Positions 8,457 through 16,321 of a DNA stretch of 55,623 nucleotides are shown one piece after another. The notes beneath the pieces were generated by a model. The model saw only the letters and a list, made by a program, of their open reading frames with translations, did not search any database and was not told the origin of the DNA. Each line of letters starts with the position of its first letter. The stretch's first letter is position 1. The translations under genes and the position numbers were made by a program. The DNA is from Bacilli bacterium. GTDB taxonomy: Bacteria; Bacillota_I; Bacilli_A; RF39; UBA660. The DNA lies in the NCBI GenBank assembly GCA_016293205.1, contig JAEDES010000005.1:1-55623 (forward strand), in the 5' to 3' direction.

Positions 8457-8819
8457 ATGGAAGAGTTAGTATTATTTGGATTATGTTATGTCCTGGTATT
8501 TGTGTTATATCAAATATTTATAGTTTCAAAAGCAAAGAAAAATTATGAAAAAGAGGATAAGAAGTATCCAGTAGAAGTTAAATATTTAATGGGTAAATAT
8601 AAACTGGATATGGAAAAAATTAAATATAATCAGTTATTACAAATAGTGGCATTAGTATCAAGTTTTGATATTTCACTAATGGTTTCAGTAGTTTCAATAT
8701 TTGATAACTATGTAATGCAATTAGTTGCTGCTGTTGCAATAGTAATACCTGTTTTATTAGTAAGTTATAGTTTAGTTGGATTATTTTATAAAAAGAAGGG
8801 AATGGTAAAAGATGTATAA
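8457..8819 (+). CDS. Small membrane protein of unknown function in the leuS T-box operon
   Basis: The 120-residue protein has three predicted membrane segments: about 3-22, 61-82 and 88-112. A cytoplasmic-looking Lys/Glu-rich stretch near residues 25-58 contains KYLMGKYKLDMEKIKYNQLLQI. I do not recognise the family. The ATG at 8457 follows a strong AGGAGG (8445-8450). The longer frame from 8391 begins inside the T-box and is not a likely start. The gene sits between the T-box and leuS and overlaps leuS by 8 bases, so it is under leucine T-box control and its translation is probably coupled to leuS. Confidence 0.8.
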   Translation: MEELVLFGLCYVLVFVLYQIFIVSKAKKNYEKEDKKYPVEVKYLMGKYKLDMEKIKYNQLLQIVALVSSFDISLMVSVVSIFDNYVMQLVAAVAIVIPVLLVSYSLVGLFYKKKGMVKDV

Positions 8820-11202
8820 TTATAAAGATATAGAAAAGAAATGGAGAAAATATTGGGAAGAGAATGATACTTTTCATACTGATGTATGGGATTTTAGTAA
8901 ACCTAAGTTTTATGTATTAGATATGTTTCCATATCCATCTGGTGTAGGACTACATGCTGGTCATCCAGAAGGGTATACTGCTACAGATATTATTTCAAGA
9001 ATGAAGAGAATGCAAGGATATAATGTACTTCATCCAATGGGATATGATTCATTTGGTCTTCCTGCTGAACAATATGCTGTTAGTACGGGAAATCATCCTA
9101 ATAAGTTTACTCAAAAAAATATTGAAACATTTGGTAATCAATTAAAAGCTATTGGATTTGACTATGACTGGAGTAAATCAATTCAAACTAGTGATCCTAA
9201 ATATTACAAATGGACTCAATGGATTTTTAAACAATTATATAATGATGGATATGCTAAATATGTAGATATGCCAGTTAACTGGTGTGAAGAACTTGGTACA
9301 GTTTTATCAAATGATGAAGTAATTGATGGTAAGAGTGAAAGAGGAGGATATCCTGTTGTTAGAAAGAATATGAAACAATGGGTTATTGATCAAGCTGCTT
9401 TTGCAGAAAGATTACTTGAAGGTATGGATGAAATTGATTGGCCAGAATCTACAAAAGAAATGCAAAGAAATTGGATTGGTAAATCAATTGGAGCGCATGT
9501 AGTATTTAAGATTAAAGATACTGATAAAGAATTTAAAGTATTTACTACTAGATGTGATACTTTATTTGGAGCTACATACTGTGTTATGTCTCCTGAACAT
9601 GAATTAGTAGATTTAATTACTAGTGATGATAAAAAAGAAGAAGTAGCTGAATATAAGAGAGTTTGTGCTACTAAGAGTGATTTAGAGAGAACAGAATTAA
9701 ATAAAGAAAAAACAGGAGTATTTATTGGTGCTTATGCAATTAACCCTGTAAATGAAAAAGAAATTCCTATTTATATTTCTGATTATGTACTTGCAAGTTA
9801 TGGTACAGGTGCTATTATGGCGGTTCCTGCTCATGATGATAGAGATTATGAATTTGCTAAGAAATTTAATATTGAAATTATTCAAGTACTTGAAGGTGGA
9901 GATATTTCTAAGGAAGCTTATACAGGTGATGGAGTTCATATTAATTCAGGATTTATGAATGGTATGAATAAAGAAGATGCTATAAATGCAATGATTGAAT
10001 GGTTAGAAGAAAGAGGAATTGGTTCTAAACAAGTTAATTACAAGATGAGAGAATGGATTTTTGCTCGTCAAAGATATTGGGGAGAACCAATGCCAGTTGT
10101 TTATACAGAAGATGGACAAATTCATATGTTAGATGATGAAGAATTGCCATTAGTATTACCTGAACTTGAAGATTATAAAGGACATAATGGTAAAGCTCCA
10201 CTTGAAAATGCGACTGAATGGAAACAATATGATAAGAATGGTATTAAAGGAGTTAGAGAAACTTCTACAATGCCTGGGTCAGCTGGATCTTCATGGTATT
10301 TCTTAAGATATATTGATCCAAATAATGATAAAGAATTTGCAAATCAAGAATTATTAAAGCACTGGTTACCAGTAGACTTATATATTGGTGGACCTGAACA
10401 TGCTGTTGGGCACTTAATGTATTCTAGAATTTGGAATAATTACTTATATGATAAAGGATTATCTCCAGTTAAAGAACCATTTAAGAAACTTGTTCATCAA
10501 GGTATGATTTTAGGAGAAAATGGAATTAAGATGGGTAAAAGATTCCCAGAATTTTGTATTGATCCAATGGATATTATTAATAATTATGGTGCTGATACAT
10601 TAAGACTTTATGAAATGTTTATGGGACCGCTTGAGGCTTCTAAACCTTGGAGTATGCAAGGAGTTGAAGGTGCTCAAAAATTCTTAGATAGAATTTATAG
10701 ATTATATGAATCTGGTAAGATTAAAGATGAAGAAAATAAAAATCTAGAAAAAGTTTATCATCAAACAGTTAAGAAAGTTAGTGAAGACTTTGAATCATTA
10801 GGATTTAATACTGCAATTAGTCAAATGATGATTTTCATTAATGCAGTTTATAAAGAAGAAGTATTCCCTAAAGAATATGCTGAAGGATTTGTTAAACTTT
10901 TAAATCCAGTAGCTCCACATATTGGTGAAGAGTTATGGGAAATGTTAGGTCATACTGGTACAATTGCATTTGAGGCTTGGCCTACATACGATGAATCTAA
11001 ATTAAGTGATGATGAAAAAGAAATTGCTGTTCAAGTAAATGGTAAAGTTCGTGCAACTATTAAAATTGCAGTTGATGAAGCAGAAGATTCTATTAAAGCA
11101 AAAGCATTAGAAGAAGAAAATGTTAAACGTCATATGGAAGGAAAAGAAGTTGTAAAAGTAATCGTTATTAAAGGAAAAATCGTTAATATCGTCGTAAAAT
11201 AA
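8812..11202 (+). CDS. leuS: Leucine--tRNA ligase
   Basis: The 796-residue class Ia synthetase charges tRNA-Leu. The HIGH-type motif is HAGH, about residue 49 (GVGLHAGHPEGYTATD). The CP1 editing domain contains TTRCDTLFGATY, where most LeuRS have a Pro in place of the Cys, and MAVPAHDDRDYEF. GSAGSSWYFLRYIDP and GADTLRLYEMFMGP are LeuRS signatures. The second ATP-binding motif reads KMGKR (about 573-577) rather than KMSKS. The C-terminal domain ends with VNGKVRATI. The T-box upstream with a Leu specifier supports the assignment. The start overlaps the preceding membrane-protein gene. Confidence 0.98.
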   Translation: MYNYKDIEKKWRKYWEENDTFHTDVWDFSKPKFYVLDMFPYPSGVGLHAGHPEGYTATDIISRMKRMQGYNVLHPMGYDSFGLPAEQYAVSTGNHPNKFTQKNIETFGNQLKAIGFDYDWSKSIQTSDPKYYKWTQWIFKQLYNDGYAKYVDMPVNWCEELGTVLSNDEVIDGKSERGGYPVVRKNMKQWVIDQAAFAERLLEGMDEIDWPESTKEMQRNWIGKSIGAHVVFKIKDTDKEFKVFTTRCDTLFGATYCVMSPEHELVDLITSDDKKEEVAEYKRVCATKSDLERTELNKEKTGVFIGAYAINPVNEKEIPIYISDYVLASYGTGAIMAVPAHDDRDYEFAKKFNIEIIQVLEGGDISKEAYTGDGVHINSGFMNGMNKEDAINAMIEWLEERGIGSKQVNYKMREWIFARQRYWGEPMPVVYTEDGQIHMLDDEELPLVLPELEDYKGHNGKAPLENATEWKQYDKNGIKGVRETSTMPGSAGSSWYFLRYIDPNNDKEFANQELLKHWLPVDLYIGGPEHAVGHLMYSRIWNNYLYDKGLSPVKEPFKKLVHQGMILGENGIKMGKRFPEFCIDPMDIINNYGADTLRLYEMFMGPLEASKPWSMQGVEGAQKFLDRIYRLYESGKIKDEENKNLEKVYHQTVKKVSEDFESLGFNTAISQMMIFINAVYKEEVFPKEYAEGFVKLLNPVAPHIGEELWEMLGHTGTIAFEAWPTYDESKLSDDEKEIAVQVNGKVRATIKIAVDEAEDSIKAKALEEENVKRHMEGKEVVKVIVIKGKIVNIVVK

Positions 11203-11217
11203 GATTATAAATAACAG

Positions 11218-11244
11218 AAAAAGCAATGAAAATTTGCTTTTTTT
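11218..11244 (+). terminator. Rho-independent terminator after leuS
   Basis: The stem AAAAGCAA/TTGCTTTT (11219-11226/11234-11241) is followed by a T-run. Confidence 0.8.
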
Positions 11245-11287
11245 GTTGTTTTGTGGTATAATCAACGAAAACATGAGGGGTGAGGTT

Positions 11288-12229
11288 ATGAATACATGTA
11301 TGAAAGCAGCAGATGCTTCTACAAGATTTGAAAGATTAAATAATGATTTAAAAAGAAGATATTTTATTAAGAATATGGAAAGAATTAATACTATTATGGA
11401 AAATACTCCAGGTTATTGTGGTTCTTTTGGTACTGGTTATCCTTTCTATGTTCTTGATGATAATTTACAAGGACAATTACCAATAATTAATGAACAAATT
11501 AGATATAATACTGAATTGTATGATGCTGCATCAGGTAAAGAAGGATGGGCTTGTGAAGAGTGTTTAAATACAAGAGGTTCACGTATGCCTGACTTAAAGA
11601 GATTTTGTAAGGTTTGTCCACAAGTTGATGATGCGATTAAACCTAGAAAAGTTCTTAATAGATTACCAGATGTTGATATGTGGATGATTTGTCAAGATGA
11701 TAAGGTAGAAGAAGCAAAAACAGTAATGGTAGAATTATTCAAAAGTTATGGGATGCATACTTCAGATGTAGATCCTGTTGGTACTGTTGATGAAATTGAA
11801 GAAATTGTTACTCAATTAGAAGAAGGAAGAATGCCTAGTAAAATGTTACCACTAGATGTACATATTATTAGTTATTCTGAATTTGCAAGTTTATTAGATG
11901 AAATACCTTTTGCAATTTGTAATGCTATGGACAATAATGTGACTCCATATTTACCAATTCATCCACAATCTTTAAGAAAAACTTGGCAATATGATGATAC
12001 AGCATATAACTTTGTTTTAGATTTCTTATTAAGTATGACTCCGTTTAACTGGGAAAAGAAACTTGATAGAAAATTAAGATTATCTAGAATGGTAATTGGC
12101 GATATGTTTACAGAAGAAGATTTAAAAACTATACTAGAAAAGGTTGCACCAGATTCTGTAAAAAGAAGAATGGAAACTAAACAATTACAAAAAAGATATG
12201 AAAGTAGAGTGAATGCATGGATAAAATAA
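11288..12229 (+). CDS. Cys-rich protein of unknown function, possibly nucleotidyltransferase-like
   Basis: I do not firmly recognise this 313-residue protein. Around residue 80-108 it has a CEEC...CKVC pair of CxxC motifs, suggesting a structural zinc site. Just after it comes RLPDVDMWMIC, then about 60 residues later LPLDVHIISYSEF. A D-x-D on a beta strand followed by a third Asp on a later strand resembles the metal site of polymerase-beta-type nucleotidyltransferases, but I do not see the usual preceding GS motif, so this is inference only. The ATG at 11288 follows GGGTGAGG; longer starts overlap the leuS terminator. It overlaps the PHP gene by 13 bases. Confidence 0.75.
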   Translation: MNTCMKAADASTRFERLNNDLKRRYFIKNMERINTIMENTPGYCGSFGTGYPFYVLDDNLQGQLPIINEQIRYNTELYDAASGKEGWACEECLNTRGSRMPDLKRFCKVCPQVDDAIKPRKVLNRLPDVDMWMICQDDKVEEAKTVMVELFKSYGMHTSDVDPVGTVDEIEEIVTQLEEGRMPSKMLPLDVHIISYSEFASLLDEIPFAICNAMDNNVTPYLPIHPQSLRKTWQYDDTAYNFVLDFLLSMTPFNWEKKLDRKLRLSRMVIGDMFTEEDLKTILEKVAPDSVKRRMETKQLQKRYESRVNAWIK

Positions 12230-13116
12230 TAGATTTACATATACATACAAATAAATCAGATGGGGCATTAAGTCCAAGAGAAGTAGTTGAAGAGGCAATT
12301 AAGAATAGAGTAAGTGCTATTGCAATTGCAGATCATGATACAATTGATGCTTATAGTGATGAATTATTTGATTATGCTGAGGCTAATAATATTATATTAG
12401 TACCAGCAGTCGAGATTTCAACTAAGACTAAGAAATGTGGTATTCATGTACTTGGTTATAACTTTGATTTAAATGATCAAAATTTTAGAGAAAAGTTAGA
12501 AAAACTTCGTAATGCTAGACATGATTATTTATATGGTGTTAGTGAGAAGTTAGAAGAATTAGGTTATAAGGTTAATGTTAGTGAACTTGATAAAATAGAA
12601 GCTGTTACAAAAGCACATATTTCATTAGACGTTATTTCTAATAAAGAAAATGAAGAAATTTTAATGAAAAACTTTGGACATATTCCTAATAAGGGAGAAT
12701 TCATTGAAACTGTTATGAATGAAGGATGTCCTGCTTATGTTAAGAAAGTTACTATTACACCAAGTGAAGCTGCTGACTTAATTAGAAGTGCAGGAGGTAA
12801 AGCTGTTCTTGCACATCCAGTTGCTTATAGTTATGAAGATGGATTAACTGAAGATGATATTTTAGAATTAGTTAAAGATATGAAAGTAGACGCTATTGAA
12901 GGTAACTATTTATATGTTGATAGAAATGATATGATGCATGATGATACAGATAAATGGAATACTTTTGCTAAAAATAATAATTTAATTTCAACAATAGGAT
13001 CTGACTTTCATAATAAAGATGGTTTAAGACCTGAAATTGGTTTTAGAAATACAAATTTTACAATTAGTAGAGAAGAAATAAGTAGTATTTTAAGTTACTT
13101 ATCTAATAATGAATAA
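12217..13116 (+). CDS. PHP domain phosphoesterase (TrpH/YciV-like)
   Basis: The 299-residue protein begins with the PHP signature DLHIHTNKSDGALSP (about residues 5-19), followed by AIADHDTIDAY and VPAVEIST. HISLDVIS, AVLAHPVAY and GSDFHNKDG complete the trinuclear metal site of this superfamily. Relatives are metal-dependent nucleases or phosphatases; the E. coli homologue acts as a 5'-3' RNase and a 3',5'-nucleotide bisphosphate phosphatase. The exact substrate here is not shown by the sequence. It overlaps the upstream Cys-rich gene by 13 bases, so the two should be translated together, and the Fic gene follows after 24 bases. Confidence 0.92.
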   Translation: MDKIIDLHIHTNKSDGALSPREVVEEAIKNRVSAIAIADHDTIDAYSDELFDYAEANNIILVPAVEISTKTKKCGIHVLGYNFDLNDQNFREKLEKLRNARHDYLYGVSEKLEELGYKVNVSELDKIEAVTKAHISLDVISNKENEEILMKNFGHIPNKGEFIETVMNEGCPAYVKKVTITPSEAADLIRSAGGKAVLAHPVAYSYEDGLTEDDILELVKDMKVDAIEGNYLYVDRNDMMHDDTDKWNTFAKNNNLISTIGSDFHNKDGLRPEIGFRNTNFTISREEISSILSYLSNNE

Positions 13117-13140
13117 CATTTTGTATAAGGGGGTATTAAA

Positions 13141-14136
13141 ATGGGTTCAAAAGATATAGAAAATTATTTAAAATCAGAAGACTTTGATATTGAAGGATTT
13201 ATTAAAGAACTATTAAAAGTTCAAGGTGTTAATAGAACAATTCTTGCAAAGATTATTTTAGGTGTTGAACCTAATCATATAATTCAAGAAATGTTTATGG
13301 GATATAAACAAAGAAAACAAAGAAGACAACTTTATAGTGATGATAATACTATTCCAACAACTTTAATTAGTATGTATTATGAATTAGGTGATCGTTGTAA
13401 CTTTGAAACTTTAAAGAATTCGTTTGTATCTAGATATATTAAGAATGAAAGTAAAATAGAAGGTGTGCATAGTCCTGAGGAAATTGAAGGAATGCGTGTT
13501 ATGTATGAATATATTCATTCAGACGATATTGATTATATGTTTAATGTATTTACTTTAAAAGAAATACATGAAAAATTATATTCTTTAACAGCACATCCTG
13601 AATTTGGTGGAAACTTCAGAAGAAGTGATGCTTATATTAAAGGATTCCCATCTGATTTAGTTTCATATCCATTTATATTTAAAGAATTAGATAAACTAGA
13701 TCCAGAAGTTTTATATTTAAAAGAAATTGCACCATTTGTTAAAGATAGTCAAGATGCTGATTTCTTATTAGAATACTTAGATAGATGTGTAGTTTTAGGT
13801 TGTGAATTAATTAGAATTCACCCATTTGCGGATGGTAATGGACGTTCAGTTCGTGGATTTATTAATAAGTTGTTAGAAGATGCTGGATTACCTCCAGTGT
13901 ATATTACTCTTGCTGAAAAAGATGAATACCGTGAAGCGATGGGTAAAGCTATAGGAGAAGGAGATTATTCAGTAATTAAAAACTTCTATAGATATAAAAT
14001 TTGTGATTCAATAGTTGAACTTGATATCAATAGAAGAATTAGAAATGAAAATGAAAGTAATAATGGTGGTAGTACCATTGAAAAAGCTACTGTAAAAGAA
14101 AAAGTAGATGATTTAAAAAGAAAAGATGTTGAATAA
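13141..14136 (+). CDS. Fic family protein (probable AMP-transferase)
   Basis: The Fic catalytic motif HPFADGNGRSVR begins near residue 227 and matches HPFx[D/E]GNGRxxR, so the enzyme is predicted active in AMP transfer to protein hydroxyls. Upstream, around residue 103-110, the segment NESKIEGVH resembles the S-S-x-I-E-G inhibitory helix of class II Fic proteins, with the Glu present, so activity is probably self-restrained. No Fic-type antitoxin gene is adjacent. The ribosome binding site GGGGG lies before the ATG. The C-terminal 40 residues are charged and poorly conserved in appearance. The target protein cannot be deduced. It probably belongs to the operon beginning at 11288. Confidence 0.9.
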   Translation: MGSKDIENYLKSEDFDIEGFIKELLKVQGVNRTILAKIILGVEPNHIIQEMFMGYKQRKQRRQLYSDDNTIPTTLISMYYELGDRCNFETLKNSFVSRYIKNESKIEGVHSPEEIEGMRVMYEYIHSDDIDYMFNVFTLKEIHEKLYSLTAHPEFGGNFRRSDAYIKGFPSDLVSYPFIFKELDKLDPEVLYLKEIAPFVKDSQDADFLLEYLDRCVVLGCELIRIHPFADGNGRSVRGFINKLLEDAGLPPVYITLAEKDEYREAMGKAIGEGDYSVIKNFYRYKICDSIVELDINRRIRNENESNNGGSTIEKATVKEKVDDLKRKDVE

Positions 14137-14149
14137 TTGACATCTTTTT
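14122..14149 (+). terminator. Rho-independent terminator after the Fic gene
   Basis: The stem AAAGATGT/ACATCTTT (14122-14129/14140-14147) overlaps the end of the Fic coding region and is followed by T residues. Confidence 0.75.
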
Positions 14150-14231
14150 GTGTTGTTTTACATAATAATTTTAGTTAAAACCTTGCATATATATAATACA
14201 ATTAGATTATGATGATAGGATAGGTGAAAAA

Positions 14232-14402
14232 ATGAAAAAGGTAAATCAACTTTATTTAGATAATCTTATTGATTATACGGAATATAAGATGGTGATTGAT
14301 TCATATACAGGTCATTTATCTTATGGGAATTGTAATAATTTAATTCATAAGTTTAAATTATGTAAGAATATTGAATTAGGTAAAGATGTTAAAATTGATT
14401 AG
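14232..14402 (+). CDS. Small protein of unknown function (56 residues)
   Basis: A 57-codon frame begins with ATG five bases after AGGTG. A TATAAT-like element lies upstream near 14190. The protein is soluble-looking. It contains SYTGHLSYGNCNNL, a pattern I recognise from the C-terminal ends of some reverse transcriptases and phage proteins (S-x-x-G-H-L-x-x-G-N-x-x-x-L), preceded by a short helical segment. Whether it is a stand-alone small protein or a decayed remnant cannot be decided here. It lies between the Fic terminator and the Cse60-like gene, in the same direction. Confidence 0.55.
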   Translation: MKKVNQLYLDNLIDYTEYKMVIDSYTGHLSYGNCNNLIHKFKLCKNIELGKDVKID

Positions 14403-14452
14403 TTTTGACATTTTTTTTAATAATTATTTGATAATTTTATATTGGTGATAAT

Positions 14453-14629
14453 ATGAAAGTTAAATTATTTGATATGGAAGATGAATTAGATTTAGAGGTT
14501 GCCATAAATGATTTCTTAGATAATATTTCTGGAGAAGTTATTGACATTAAGTATCAGGTTAGTATGGGAATATTTAGTGAAGAACAAGTTTATTGTTTTT
14601 CAGCAATGATTATTTATTATGAGAATTAA
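14453..14629 (+). CDS. cse60: Cse60-like sporulation-associated small protein
   Basis: The 58-residue protein follows GGTGATAAT. It begins MKVKLFD, has VIDIKYQV in the middle and ends with QVYCFSAMIIYYE. That is the pattern I know for B. subtilis Cse60, a small protein expressed under sporulation sigma factor E with no assigned biochemical function. A terminator directly follows, and the 14401 region upstream has a TTGACA element, so it may be transcribed alone. It agrees with the other sporulation genes in the window. Confidence 0.8.
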   Translation: MKVKLFDMEDELDLEVAINDFLDNISGEVIDIKYQVSMGIFSEEQVYCFSAMIIYYEN

Positions 14630-14653
14630 TACTAGGTAGTAGTATTTTTTTTT
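14628..14653 (+). terminator. Rho-independent terminator after the Cse60-like gene
   Basis: The stem AATACTA/TAGTATT (14628-14634/14640-14646) is followed by nine T residues. Confidence 0.85.
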
Positions 14654-14692
14654 AGGTAATTTTATGGTATTATTTTTATAAGGAGGATGAGT

Positions 14693-16321
14693 ATGAAGAA
14701 GAGTACGTTTGTTAAAGGTGCTTTTATTACTACTTTTGGAATTGTTTTAAGTAAGATTCTAGGAGTATTATATGTTATTCCTTTTCATGCCATTATTGGT
14801 GAAAAGGGTGGGGCATTATATGGATATGCTTATACAATTTATTTATTATTTATGTCTTTATCTTCTGCTGGTATTCCTCTAGCGATTAGTAAGGTTGTAA
14901 GTGAGTATCAAACTTTAGGATATCATAGTGCGAAGAAAAGAACATTTATATTAGGTAAAAAAATTGCTATGGTAATGGGTATGTTATCATTCATACTTAT
15001 TATGATATTTGCTCCTTATTTAGCTAAATTTGTTATGGGAGATTTAACTGGAGGTAATACTGTTCAATCAGTTACTATGGTTATTCGTATTATTGCAACG
15101 GCAGTATTAATTGTACCAGTATTAAGTGTATATAGAGGATATTTTGAAGGACATAGATTTATGAGTCCACCTTCAGTATCACAAGTTTTGGAACAAATAG
15201 TTAGAGTTTTACTTATTGTATTAGGTAGTTATTTAGTTGTGGATATTTTTAAATTATCATTAACTACGGCAGTAGGAGTTGCTTTACTAGGTGCAACTGT
15301 TGGAGCATTAGTTTCTTATTTTTACTTAGTAGTTAAACTTAATAAGAATAAGACTAAATTTAATGAAAAAATTAGAAATACTAATGAACCCATCATTACA
15401 AATAAAGATATTGTTAAAAAGATAGTATTTTATGCAGTACCATTTATTATGATTGATATATTTAAAGCAATGTATAATTATATAGATATGGTTACTGTTG
15501 TTAAAGCATTAGTAAATGTTGCTAAATTTAGTGTAGTTGATGCTGAAATAGTTATGAGTATGCTTTCTACTTGGGGATCTAAATTTAATATGATTATTTT
15601 ATCTATTTCAACAGGTGTTATTGTTAGTTTAATACCTAATCTTACACAAAGTATTGTTAAGAAAGATAAGAAAGATATTAATAAGAAAGTTAATCAAACA
15701 CTTAATTTATTATTAGTATTTATGTTACCAATGACATTAGGAATTAGTTTCTTAGCTAAACCAATTTGGAATGTATTTTATGGTACTAGTGAGTATGGAC
15801 CAAGTATTTTATCTATTTATATATTTGTTGGTCTTATAATCGGATTATTTACAGCAATGATTACAGTTGTTCAATTATTTAAAGATTATAAAATGGTATT
15901 TATTAGTTTAATATCTGGTGTATTAGTTAAATGTTTATTAAATGTTAGTTTAATTAGAACATTTTATACATTAGGTATACCTGCATATTATGGAGTGATT
16001 GTTGCAAGTCTACTTGGATATTTAACGTCTTTTATAATTTGTATTGTTGTACTTAGAACTAAATATAAAATTGAATTTGATGAATGGTTTAATCATTTTA
16101 TTGATATATTGTGTGGATCATTTTTTATGTATATAGTTTTATTTATTATGAGTTTTATTGTTCCATTAGATCTTAATAATAGATTATTAAATATATTTAT
16201 TATTATGTTATATAGTATTGTTGGTGCGATTATATACTTTATATTTATAATGAAGACTAAAACTTTAGAAAAAATCTTTGGTGAAAAAGTTGATAAATTC
16301 TTAAAGAAGTTGGTGAAGTAG
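14693..16321 (+). CDS. Polysaccharide/lipid II flippase-like MOP membrane protein (SpoVB/YtgP family)
   Basis: About 542 residues make 13-14 predicted transmembrane helices. The N-terminus (STFVKGAFITTFGIVLSKILG) and the segment GEKGGALYGYAYTIY are typical of the SpoVB/YtgP branch of the MOP exporter superfamily. Members are proposed to flip lipid-linked cell-wall precursors and can substitute for MurJ in some Firmicutes. SpoVB itself acts in spore cortex synthesis. I start at ATG 14693; the in-frame ATG at 14687 lies in the AGGAGG site itself. The next gene begins immediately after the stop. B. subtilis ytgP lies near ytqA and leuS, so this is probably the YtgP-type orthologue. Confidence 0.9.
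   Translation: MKKSTFVKGAFITTFGIVLSKILGVLYVIPFHAIIGEKGGALYGYAYTIYLLFMSLSSAGIPLAISKVVSEYQTLGYHSAKKRTFILGKKIAMVMGMLSFILIMIFAPYLAKFVMGDLTGGNTVQSVTMVIRIIATAVLIVPVLSVYRGYFEGHRFMSPPSVSQVLEQIVRVLLIVLGSYLVVDIFKLSLTTAVGVALLGATVGALVSYFYLVVKLNKNKTKFNEKIRNTNEPIITNKDIVKKIVFYAVPFIMIDIFKAMYNYIDMVTVVKALVNVAKFSVVDAEIVMSMLSTWGSKFNMIILSISTGVIVSLIPNLTQSIVKKDKKDINKKVNQTLNLLLVFMLPMTLGISFLAKPIWNVFYGTSEYGPSILSIYIFVGLIIGLFTAMITVVQLFKDYKMVFISLISGVLVKCLLNVSLIRTFYTLGIPAYYGVIVASLLGYLTSFIICIVVLRTKYKIEFDEWFNHFIDILCGSFFMYIVLFIMSFIVPLDLNNRLLNIFIIMLYSIVGAIIYFIFIMKTKTLEKIFGEKVDKFLKKLVK

Noticed and set aside
9697..9958. Overlapping frames on both strands within leuS
   Set aside because: They are low-complexity Ile/Phe/Leu/Lys-rich shadows of the LeuRS frame.
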